Assembly (NCBI GenBank): GCA_905233255.1
Contig: CAJOCN010000015.1
Coordinates: forward strand, 1 to 37,455
DNA length: 37,455 nt
Direction of reading: 5' to 3'
Origin: Paludibacteraceae bacterium
Lineage (GTDB): Bacteria > Bacteroidota > Bacteroidia > Bacteroidales > Paludibacteraceae
The translations under genes were made by a program, and so were the position numbers. The number at the start of each line of letters is the position of its first letter. Position 1 is the first letter of the stretch. Below, piece by piece: positions 24,901-31,801 of this stretch. The notes beneath the pieces were generated by a model. The model did not search any database. It was given only the letters and a program-made list of their open reading frames with translations, and was not told where the DNA came from.

Positions 24901-26060
24901 TTCACCTTGATGGCGTCGCACTCCGCCGGCGTGAGGTTGAGATACAAAGTAGGCTCTTTTACCGCGCGGACCGTCAGGTCGCCGTACACATTGCTGAAAT
25001 CCTTGTCCCAACGGACGAAATACCCCACCTCGCTGGTAGTCGGCAGAGCCGGAGCGGTAGCACTACCGCCGAACGCCACTGTCTCGCTCTTCAACTCCTC
25101 GCCGTTCAGACCAAGGAAAGTGACCGTTGCACCGGTAACCGTATTATCGGAGATAATGGTCAGCGTCCGAAGGCTTATCGAGTAACCGAAAGTAATGGTC
25201 ACGCCGGCACTACTACCCAGCCATAGCACTTGGGTATCGTCCGTGGCATCGGCTCTGAACGAACCGACAGAACAGGTGGACGGAACGGGAGTTTTTCTTC
25301 CTCTCTGGTCATTGCCCTCAAGAAAATCAGTAGCCGCCTCGGCATTAATGAACTTGAGCACTATCTTATGCATCATATAAGGTGCAGAGATAGCAAGCGT
25401 ATTATCGGCACGGAACCTCAGTTCGTTTTCATAGATGCTGATCTGACTGCCGGTATTCTTGTTGGCGTTCAGCGTCTTGCCCTCTTTCTGATAACTCATT
25501 GCATCCACATTGTCGCCGGACGCTATGTCTTCAGCTGTGATCCACTCGGCTGCCGTAACGACCGTTGTGTCGTTGTAGTGCGAAGTATCTTCCGGCTCTT
25601 CGGGTTCCGGCGCATCTTCTGTCGTAATAGCGAAAGCCTTCAGCCGCACGGCTTCAGTGAGTGTCACGGTCACACTCTGCGCACTGCCTGTCCATGTAGC
25701 CTTGGTATCGCTTGCCTCCGCGCTGCCGCTGTCCCAGGTGGAATTAACCAGGCGCGTGGCATGGCTGGCTACTGTAGCAGTAAAAACAGCAGAGGTAATT
25801 ACCTTGCCTTCCACCGTACTCACGGTCATCGTGTTGCCGATGTTAGTAACGATGTACGAAGAGTTGCTATTCCAACTCGGCGCACTCGCACCGGTACCCT
25901 GCGCAAACGTCACGGTCACATCGCCGCTCGTGTAACTCGTTACTGCCGCTCCGTCGCTAAGGCTCTGCGCCGTAGCCCATTCGGATGCGGTAAAACTAAC
26001 CTGTCCTTGCATCGCCACCGCCATCACCAATGCCAATGCCGCAAATAAGTACTTTTTCAT
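18918..26060 (-). CDS. Giant secreted FG-GAP/VCBS-repeat protein with InlB-type and fibronectin-like modules
   Basis: 2380 residues with a Sec signal peptide (MKKYLFAALALVMAVAMQGQ). Residues 20-500 hold three related beta modules of about 130 residues. InlB-like repeats (type VTFLDKDGNVLKTDTV...GWSVPFTNVTED) lie near 305-370, 500-565 and 565-630. At least eleven D-x-N/D-x-D-G calcium-type FG-GAP motifs form two probable propellers: about 875-1210 (DLNGDGLVDLI, DQDGDVDIL, DLDGDGIYDLL) and about 1465-1780 (DYNRDGAIDLL, DFDHDGFTDIAF, DLNGDGYLDLI). Fibronectin-like segments follow each (WGNGSDDKTAVADLTYALRIG, KWNAAVDDHTPAALMRYNLAV). The C-terminal 40 residues (KVLIDGQIFILRGEKIYTLTGQ) look like a recurring Bacteroidales tail. 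Likely an extracellular or surface protein; ligand unknown. Confidence 0.85.
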   Translation of the reverse strand: MKKYLFAALALVMAVAMQGQVSFTASEWATAQSLSDGAAVTSYTSGDVTVTFAQGTGASAPSWNSNSSYIVTNIGNTMTVSTVEGKVITSAVFTATVASHATRLVNSTWDSGSAEASDTKATWTGSAQSVTVTLTEAVRLKAFAITTEDAPEPEEPEDTSHYNDTTVVTAAEWITAEDIASGDNVDAMSYQKEGKTLNANKNTGSQISIYENELRFRADNTLAISAPYMMHKIVLKFINAEAATDFLEGNDQRGRKTPVPSTCSVGSFRADATDDTQVLWLGSSAGVTITFGYSISLRTLTIISDNTVTGATVTFLGLNGEELKSETVAFGGSATAPALPTTSEVGYFVRWDKDFSNVYGDLTVRAVKEPTLYLNLTPAECDAIKVKNTRNNSISFTSGGATITLSGDRATEATEWASREGKVVIFAGNTIAISATETFRTVRFTCLDADDAQRVAGSTCTSGTFAASGNIATWKGATNSLTLTTTSWNNEVGVTRFEVLSSVAPTLVTFLDKDGNVLKTDTVQNGTATAPEAPAITGLVFSGWSVPFTNVTEDIITQAQYTLDPNYAEVTFTDLYGKVLEKQFVQIGGDAVAPAAPQLSCHTFTGWDHPLTNITESVTIKPTYTFNVNSSDIMTVGQWCSFKNSDEFRKTPPGGTYFAVKGVIYEMLCSSVETGGTLSFRLTDNGESDDCNENVYHMMSVDYEPFYSAMQLSQGDTVIVYGTYVEGRWVPGYNSYEETGITDGYTPYIGRVNADDDIIYVPLPRAEALYDFSGNGLKQMVMIEHSNGGVYYNYEMQKSVFDWKTSYILTKDITKQFRIQEELATFTYTASESLGSSIAYFEHLNADNKPEISTFDKELMMSNAGSYVFPQKNALAVMNMDINCDGRNDYLILDQSLTMSNRATAYYGAVAYQLPDGTYQKKTMQVMDWNEFVAQMTPEEQDQYNNPQNYSLGEVSRYTYSTTLCAASLSRAPRRNPSDPKKAPGIGRQINAPTKAIDLNGDGLVDLIDEKTGIIYTNMDNGKWVWTSTNGAVIPADLNNDGITDFIFPGEKLYTVIYNKNTNQLVQTLLYQNAASDNLVHCYDFDQDGDVDILATFSAENNATGYAYTCFFVNDGNGNFTQQPEQNYGANSLAFMGMQDLDGDGIYDLLAYRASTDNQYDLVWLQGQNGMSFNTTPFLLASDVIRREIYWDNSRRPLTDYPVSAEDLDNDGKLEIWVSGRNKGVTEFYPLPDNITVTANTRPTAPAAPTLSYTDGSLTITWGNGSDDKTAVADLTYALRIGTTAGGNDILAAHANADGSRRNFIDGNMGKEHSYTIDLRTYAPATVYVAVQAIDAQHSGSAWSQEATAAHTYLPVGFALDRNSININETVELTFTALPEGYNHTWTVLDGDYVPSASSDQVPSTKLILSFTASGDKTITHTITAPDNSTASAMATITVLPAGVGEALTFTFTDEGGNRKQPVDTDSPMADYNFDGRMDGIKGDNNTMTVMDGVPTESFFAKAAGLWNTNLTPGEVLWYDYNRDGAIDLLTFSGNAWNGTYGVLYHDATQPTLIPQQEDDNLLYLFEYYESGSNPEDNYSAHSLRRDLTHNGLYDNLMMNPANHYQLIELDGNGGNEWKQFTVNGDAEFFQSIMGQGNNVLFADFDHDGFTDIAFAGDGTTTDKYGNVLTYGNLSVFLNKGGAAFEQKTIPFAQELETTISYRCADLNGDGYLDLIVRPTSMSDAEQDYLAVLWNNANQSFSAPQKMPNSEALNSYEMLSKLADLDNNGYPDLMAAVKNPAAGEGHTGIYVWYMGADGLLSHGFIIPDASKYGASAKAVDIAAGDRRLLVNGEQLYPIVAQADERPAAPTGLQAQMTEEGLLIKWNAAVDDHTPAALMRYNLAVKRQGVATWLISPQNGLNANAAYLPDYDYIEATQFLIPTTYLWGGNYEIAIQALDRQNQLSLFTEAVVANVTRSPIEAPASACADKYVTVSYRGAETTGTPEWNWNGATVVKGSGFGPYTVYWPFDHQGGDKTITLTLNGETYTRTIAISDPSALDVVLPTVLYEGTAAAATVPEGVTYTWYALIDDYGEAYPVTSSGVQLPSSAPAGGSAVLRLDYRLTANGLNVTAVRKAGNTGSLVGHEVTLYLEVTNSDGCSVRFTQPVTVMPSTDIPVITLVTTDANGHNVVSWTNADAFATVNVYKEGNTLNEFQFIGSAAASTGSFTDALSDATQKAERYRITGVTAANDESPESRIHKTVHLTINRGVTNGTFNLIWNAYEGAAIGSYNILRGATPASLTQIASVAASNTSYTDQAPADSEPYYAIEYVLSAAANAPGKAKAPAAALSGRSNVVDRRSMDQAIEDIQAGTEGVTKVLIDGQIFILRGEKIYTLTGQEMR
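21838..21886. repeat. 7-bp tandem repeat (ACTTGGT) inside the giant gene
   Basis: Three ACTTGGT units, then CACTTGAAG and CACTTGGTAC. Translated as PSASSDQVPSTKL in a PKD-like region between the two propellers. Confidence 0.85.
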
Positions 26061-26157
26061 ACCGTTTGTGTTTTTATTGTGAGTTTTTAATTATTTCTTG
26101 CTTCTTGCGCGAACCATGTTCATTCCGCTCGCGTGAGTTGGTTAACCTTTGCGCGTG

Positions 26158-26188
26158 CAAAGGTACTGCTTTTTTTTGATATGTGCAA
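26158..26188 (-). promoter_or_regulatory. Promoter for the giant secreted-protein gene
   Basis: Minus-strand -33 TTGCACATATCA (TTG at 26188-26186) and -7 TACCTTTG (26165-26158), with 23-bp first-base spacing. The predicted leader is about 95 nt. Confidence 0.84.
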
Positions 26189-26197
26189 GTGAAAGGC

Positions 26198-26226
26198 AAA
26201 AAAATCGCCCCGAAGAGCGATTTTTT
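26198..26226. terminator. Bidirectional terminator-like hairpin upstream of the giant gene
   Basis: AAAAAATCGC, loop CCCGAAGA, GCGATTTTTT, a perfect ten-pair stem. No gene obviously ends here, because the flanking genes diverge. It shares 17 bases in the same orientation with the hairpin at 18870, so it could be a copied module or a barrier to antisense transcription. Confidence 0.6.
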
Positions 26227-26284
26227 CGCCTTTAGCCTATAACCTTTCGCCTTTTGCCCTTTTATCCCCTCCCCTTTCGCCTTG
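26225..26284. repeat. Degenerate 7-bp repeat (CTTTCGC/CTTTTGC)
   Basis: Words CTTTAGC, CTTTCGC, CTTTTGC, CCTTTTA, CCCCTCC and CTTTCGC follow with a mostly 7-bp rhythm. Non-coding. Confidence 0.6.
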
Positions 26285-26330
26285 GTGTTGGCTTAGTCCT
26301 TTTAGGACCAAGCTGACTGATGAATTTAGA

Positions 26331-26363
26331 GGTTTAAAATCGGTTTAAAGTCGGACTAAAGTC
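26331..26363. repeat. 11-bp tandem repeat x3
   Basis: GGTTTAAAATC, GGTTTAAAGTC, GGACTAAAGTC. Non-coding. It could hold binding sites on one helical face, but no regulator is identified. Confidence 0.75.
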
Positions 26364-26448
26364 GGAGGCAAGTGCTGGTTACCAGTCGCGGACGAATTCG
26401 AGTACGAGGTTATAGATACGGAAGTATAGGTCAAGCGCCTGCGCGTTC

Positions 26449-26480
26449 AAAAAAACGGCAAGAAAACGGCAAAAAAACGG
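26449..26480. repeat. 11-bp tandem repeat x3 upstream of the pot promoter
   Basis: AAAAAAACGGC, AAGAAAACGGC, AAAAAAACGG. This is an A-tract array in helical phase ending 27 bp before the -33 element, so DNA bending or an activator site is possible. Confidence 0.75.
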
Positions 26481-26507
26481 TAAAATGACTAAATTATGCA
26501 GAATTAT

Positions 26508-26538
26508 TTGCGTATGTGCGATTTTTGTAGTACCTTTG
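26508..26538 (+). promoter_or_regulatory. Promoter for the pot operon
   Basis: -33 TTGCGTATGTGC (26508) and -7 TACCTTTG (26531-26538), with 23-bp first-base spacing. Transcription should begin near 26544. Confidence 0.86.
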
Positions 26539-26814
26539 CAGCCGGATTGTGCGCGTAAGCGTACGCTTATGCGGCGCGCACATATACATAATGTTTAATT
26601 AAATTAACAATTTTTATGAATTATTCGGAGTACGGCGCTTACACTAAGGCTCGCTACGAGTCGCGGAACCCGCTCCTATGAATCTCGCCTTGTGCTACGC
26701 TTTCCCCACTGCGTGCTACGCACACATCGGGGACCCCAATAAAAAAAATGTTTAACAAAATTATTATTTTATGATTGATCGAGAGTATCGTAATCCAATC
26801 TAGTTTGTAAGGAA
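26539..26814 (+). promoter_or_regulatory. Long structured leader of the pot operon
   Basis: About 270 nt are transcribed before potA. The very 5' end holds GTGCGCG, the perfect palindrome TAAGCGTACGCTTA (26556-26569) and CGCGCAC, a nested hairpin spanning 26549-26581. Three small ORFs follow: 26616-26681 (21 aa), 26678-26755 (25 aa, ATGA-overlapped with the first) and 26772-26804 ([10 protein letters not shown]). A second imperfect stem-loop, TCCCC...GGGGA, spans about 26702-26735. I cannot assign a known riboswitch class. Control by polyamines or by leader-peptide translation is a guess. Confidence 0.5.
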
Positions 26815-28314
<1,500 letters not shown>

Positions 28315-28332
28315 AGATTTGAGGATTGACAA

Positions 28333-29130
28333 ATGAAAAAGATACTTCAAATAGCTTCTTCGCGGCGGACGTGGGCATGGCCTTATGTGCTGTTCATGCT
28401 GCTGTTCGTGGTGTTGCCGCTGATCCTCGTGGCGTTCTACGCGTTCACGGACATTGACGGACATTTCACGATGCGCAATTTTGCGAAATTCTTTACGCAC
28501 AGCGAGGCGATCCAGACTTTTCTGTACTCGCTGATGATCGCGGTGTTCAACACCGTTATATGCTTATTGATCGGCTATCCGGCGGCGTATATCATGGCTC
28601 AGGAGGAGTTCAAGACGCCCAAAGTGATGGCGATGCTGTTTATTCTGCCGATGTGGATCAATTTTCTGCTGAGGACGGTAGCCACGGTAGAGTTGTTCAA
28701 CATGTTCGGTCTGCCGTTGGGCGAAGGGGCGCTGCTGTTCGGTCTGTGCTACGACTACCTGCCGTTCATGATCTACCCGATCTACAACACGCTCCAGAAG
28801 ATGGACGCCTCTCTTGTCGAGGCGGCGCAGGACTTGGGTGCGAACCGGTGGATCTGTTTCTGGAAAGTGATTGTGCCGCTGTCGATGCCGGGTGTGTATA
28901 GCGGGATTGTGATGGTGTTCATGCCGACGGTCTCGACTTTCGCGATCGCGGAGCTGCTGACGCATAATAACATCAAGCTCTTCGGTAGCCTCATCCAGGA
29001 CTACATCACCACGACCGACCTGCTGAACTACGGCGCGGTGCTGAGCCTCGTGCTGCTGATCATCATCGGTCTGACCTCGTTCTTCGGGGACAACAACAAC
29101 GAAGGAGAGAAAGGAGGGGGACTGGTATGA
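28333..29130 (+). CDS. potB: Spermidine/putrescine ABC importer, permease subunit
   Basis: 265 residues with six hydrophobic segments, and the EAA loop VEAAQDLGANRWICFWKVIVPLSMPG that docks on the ATPase. Length and order match PotB. It begins 18 bp after potA and overlaps potC by 4 bp (ATGA). No repeat lies inside it. Confidence 0.94.
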   Translation: MKKILQIASSRRTWAWPYVLFMLLFVVLPLILVAFYAFTDIDGHFTMRNFAKFFTHSEAIQTFLYSLMIAVFNTVICLLIGYPAAYIMAQEEFKTPKVMAMLFILPMWINFLLRTVATVELFNMFGLPLGEGALLFGLCYDYLPFMIYPIYNTLQKMDASLVEAAQDLGANRWICFWKVIVPLSMPGVYSGIVMVFMPTVSTFAIAELLTHNNIKLFGSLIQDYITTTDLLNYGAVLSLVLLIIIGLTSFFGDNNNEGEKGGGLV

Positions 29131-30545
29131 TAGACCGCTACGCTCAAAGAAGAAAGACCGCTGCGCTCAAAGAGCAAAGACTTGCTTCTATCGGCAGAAT
29201 CATTTCTGTCCTTATTCTTTATTCCTTATTCCTTACTCCGGTTTGGGCTCAGTCGAACCTGACATACGAGCTGAAGGTCGGTGCGACAGGAGATGTACAG
29301 GTACTGACGGACTTCCCGGAGAGTTATGCCGGCGAGAAAGTCAACATCAGGGTGGAGACCGCTTCGCTCAAAGTAGAAAGTCAAAAGACCGCTGCGCTCA
29401 AAGACTTGGATTTCATCTTCGCGCACCCGGGCGAGGAGGATCTGAGCGCATGGGGCGACAGTGTGTACTGCTACAGCGGGAGTGATGAAGTAGTCTGGAC
29501 GGTCTGGAGGAGCAAGAAAGAGCCCAAGAACCGCAACCAACGGGTACTGGTGACTAACGGTCGCAACGCCTTCGAGGCGTACCTGCATGAGGCTACGGAA
29601 ACCAAGAAGAGCCACGGCTGGATATGGTGGGTGTTCGCGGGGATGGCGTTGACCGGAGTAGCCATATATGGCTGCTACGTTGTATATGGCCGCCGCAAGG
29701 AGCGTGAGTTATCCTCCGTAGAGCAGGAGACGCTCCGCCGCAAGCGGATGGGTCAGCGGAGACATTATATATCGCAGGCGTACCTGTGGCTGCTGCTCAT
29801 GGTGCTGTACGCGCCAATCGCGCTGATTGCAGTCTTCTCGTTCACAAAGAGCAAGGTGCTCGGTAACTGGACGGGTTTCTCGATGGACCTGTACGTCAAC
29901 CTGTTTACAGGTAAGGCGGACGCGGGTCTGAACAGTGCCATCTGGTACACCGTCATCATCGCGCTGGTAGCCGCCGTGAGCTCCACCATACTTGGTACAC
30001 TCGCCGCCATCGGCATTTACAACATGCGTGCGCGGCAGCGGAAGGTCGTCTCGTTCCTCAACTCCGTGCCGATGATCAACCCGGATATCATCACGGGTAT
30101 ATCGCTGTTCCTGCTGTTCGTGGCATTGGGTATGAGTCAGGGTCTGGCGACCGTCTGCATCGCCCACGTGGTGTTCTGTACGCCGTACGTGGTGCTGAGC
30201 GTGCTGCCGCGGTTGAGCCGCATGAACCCCAACACCTACGAGGCGGCGCTGGACCTGGGTGCCACGCCGGCGCAGGCGCTGAGGATGGTCATGCTGCCGG
30301 AGTTATGGCCGGGCATGCTGAGCGGGTTCATCCTCGCGCTGACGCTCTCCGTCGATGATTTCGGCGTGACATTCTTCACCAAGGGTTCCGGCGGACTGGA
30401 GACCCTCTCCACCTTTATCTATTCGGACGCACGCAAAGGCGGTCTCACGCCCGAGCTCCGTCCGCTATTCACAATCATCTTATTGGTCATGCTGACCGTA
30501 CTAATATATATCAACATACGTAACTCAAAACAAGAAGAAAAATGA
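29127..30545 (+). CDS. potC: PotC permease with an added N-terminal signal peptide, ectodomain and membrane segment
   Basis: 472 residues, against about 260 for ordinary PotC. Residues 1-42 (MIDRYAQRRKTAALKEQRLA, then a hydrophobic stretch ending VWAQ) form a signal peptide encoded by the 102-bp repeat. Residues 43-160 are a small beta-rich ectodomain with YELKVGATGDVQVLTDFPES and DSVYCYSGSDEVVWTVW. A membrane segment follows (GWIWWVFAGMALTGVAIYGC), then a charged stretch. PotC proper starts near 212 (ISQAYLWLLLMVLYAPIALI), with EAA loop YEAALDLGATPAQALRMVMLPE. An internal ATG at 29748 could make a short PotC, but the 4-bp overlap with potB supports the long start. The ectodomain's role is unknown. 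It could interact with PotD. Confidence 0.92.
   Translation: MIDRYAQRRKTAALKEQRLASIGRIISVLILYSLFLTPVWAQSNLTYELKVGATGDVQVLTDFPESYAGEKVNIRVETASLKVESQKTAALKDLDFIFAHPGEEDLSAWGDSVYCYSGSDEVVWTVWRSKKEPKNRNQRVLVTNGRNAFEAYLHEATETKKSHGWIWWVFAGMALTGVAIYGCYVVYGRRKERELSSVEQETLRRKRMGQRRHYISQAYLWLLLMVLYAPIALIAVFSFTKSKVLGNWTGFSMDLYVNLFTGKADAGLNSAIWYTVIIALVAAVSSTILGTLAAIGIYNMRARQRKVVSFLNSVPMINPDIITGISLFLLFVALGMSQGLATVCIAHVVFCTPYVVLSVLPRLSRMNPNTYEAALDLGATPAQALRMVMLPELWPGMLSGFILALTLSVDDFGVTFFTKGSGGLETLSTFIYSDARKGGLTPELRPLFTIILLVMLTVLIYINIRNSKQEEK
29133..29234 (+). repeat. 102-bp signal-peptide cassette, copy 1 (potC)
   Basis: It begins with two family-C units (ACCGCTACGCTCAAAG, ACCGCTGCGCTCAAAG) and ends with TTCTTTA/TTCCTTA heptamers. 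It is identical to 31804-31905 except for five positions, and read in the same frame. Confidence 0.95.
29354..29409. repeat. Family-C pair inside the PotC ectodomain
   Basis: ACCGCTTCGCTCAAAG and ACCGCTGCGCTCAAAG, separated by TAGAAAGTCAAAAG. Translated as TASLKVESQKTAALKDL. Confidence 0.85.
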
Positions 30546-31801
30546 AAATTTCAAATTTCAAATTTCAAATTTCAAGTTTATTAGCCGTAGCGCTAATACT
30601 CGTTTCCTGCGGCGGTTCGGACCGTCGTGCGCACCAACTGAAAGTGCTCAACTGGGCGGACTACATCGACGAGGACGTGAAGGAGAACTTCGAGTCCTGG
30701 TACTACGCACAGACGGGCGAGAAAGTGGAGCTGGTGTATGAGACCTTCGACATCAATGAGACTGCCCTCACCAAGATCGAGGTGGGTCACGAGGACTACG
30801 ACGTGTTCTGCCCGTCGGAGTATATCATCGAGCGCATGCTCAAGAAAGGGCTCGTTCAGCCGATTCAGAAAGAGCTGATCGCCGATAGTATCCGGTATTT
30901 CGATAATATCTCTCCGTTCGTGACGGAGAAATTCCAGCAGATGGCACCCTCTGCCGACATCAAGGTAAGCGACTACACGGCAGGTTACATGTGGGGCACA
31001 ACGGGCTTCATCTACAACCCGCAGTTCGTCAACCGCGAGGATCTGAAGAGTTGGGGGGCTGTGCTGGACCCGAAGTTCGAGAACAGGATTCTGATGAAGG
31101 ACGCTTTCCGAGACGTCTATTCGGTGCTGATACTATACGCTTATGCGGATGCCATCGAGCGCGGCGAGGTGACCCGCGACGAGTTGGTGCATGATATCAC
31201 GCCGGAGCGCGTAGAGGCGGTCAAGCAAGTGCTGCTGAAGGCCAAGAAGCAGATCTGCGGATGGGAGGTCGATTTCGGTAAAGAGGAGATGACCAAGGGC
31301 AAAGCATGGCTCAACCTGAGCTGGTCCGGCGATGCGCAGTTCGCCATCGAGGAGGCAGCCGAGATGGGCGTCATGCTCGACTACATCGTACCGCAGGAGG
31401 GTTCGAACGTGTGGTTCGACGGATGGGTGATCCCCAAATACGCCAAGAACGTGAAAGCCGCTACCTATTTCATCGACTACATGTGCCGTGCGGACAATGC
31501 GCTGGCTAACATGGACGAGATCGGTTATGTGTCCTGCGCGGGCGGTCCGTTAGCCGCAGCCGAGGTGCTGGACGACCAGAACGACGAGGAGGAGTGGCCC
31601 GAGACGGTCGATGCATCGTATTTCTTCGGCAACGACCCGATAGAGGTCGATGGCGTCCTACTCGACCCGCACGCGCTGCACCTCAACCCCGTTTACTATG
31701 CCGACAAGAGTATCATCGACCGCTGCGCCCTGATGCACGACGCCGGTGACGCACAGGAGATGCTGCTCGAGATGTGGAACGAAATCAAATTAGCACGCTA
31801 A
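30542..31801 (+). CDS. potD: Spermidine/putrescine-binding lipoprotein
   Basis: 419 residues. Substrate-binding protein of the importer, beginning with a lipoprotein signal peptide whose lipobox is LVSC (Cys 23), so it is anchored rather than free in the periplasm. The mature start LKVLNWADYIDEDVKENFE is the classic PotD opening, and WGTTGFIYNP, LNLSWSGDAQFA and WFDGWVIPKYAKN are conserved pocket regions. The signal peptide n-region (KISNFKFQIS) is encoded by ATTTCAA heptamers. It overlaps potC by 4 bp and the TPR gene by 1 bp (TAATG). Polyamine binding is inferred from family and operon. Confidence 0.95.
   Translation: MKISNFKFQISSLLAVALILVSCGGSDRRAHQLKVLNWADYIDEDVKENFESWYYAQTGEKVELVYETFDINETALTKIEVGHEDYDVFCPSEYIIERMLKKGLVQPIQKELIADSIRYFDNISPFVTEKFQQMAPSADIKVSDYTAGYMWGTTGFIYNPQFVNREDLKSWGAVLDPKFENRILMKDAFRDVYSVLILYAYADAIERGEVTRDELVHDITPERVEAVKQVLLKAKKQICGWEVDFGKEEMTKGKAWLNLSWSGDAQFAIEEAAEMGVMLDYIVPQEGSNVWFDGWVIPKYAKNVKAATYFIDYMCRADNALANMDEIGYVSCAGGPLAAAEVLDDQNDEEEWPETVDASYFFGNDPIEVDGVLLDPHALHLNPVYYADKSIIDRCALMHDAGDAQEMLLEMWNEIKLAR
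30545..30577. repeat. 7-bp tandem repeat (ATTTCAA x4) encoding the PotD signal-peptide n-region
   Basis: Four ATTTCAA units directly after the potD ATG, translated as KISNFKFQIS. Confidence 0.92.

Larger units (their letters stand above)
26061..26814. other. Long intergenic region between divergent giant gene and potA
   Basis: From left to right: leader and promoter of the giant gene (to 26188), a hairpin (26198-26226), short-period repeats (26225-26284), a GCTTAGTCCT/AGGACCAAGC hairpin (26291-26313), three 11-bp units (26331-26363), three more 11-bp units (26449-26480), the pot promoter (26508-26538) and the 270-nt pot leader. I see no convincing gene apart from very small ORFs in the leader. 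Confidence 0.8.

Noticed and set aside
26198..26226. Hairpins flanking the giant gene as transposon ends
   Set aside because: They are direct rather than inverted repeats, each is a complete terminator, and no transposase is present.
31774..31800. Upstream ATG for the TPR gene
   Set aside because: It lies within potD and precedes the signal peptide. ATG 31801 overlaps the potD stop in the usual operon manner.
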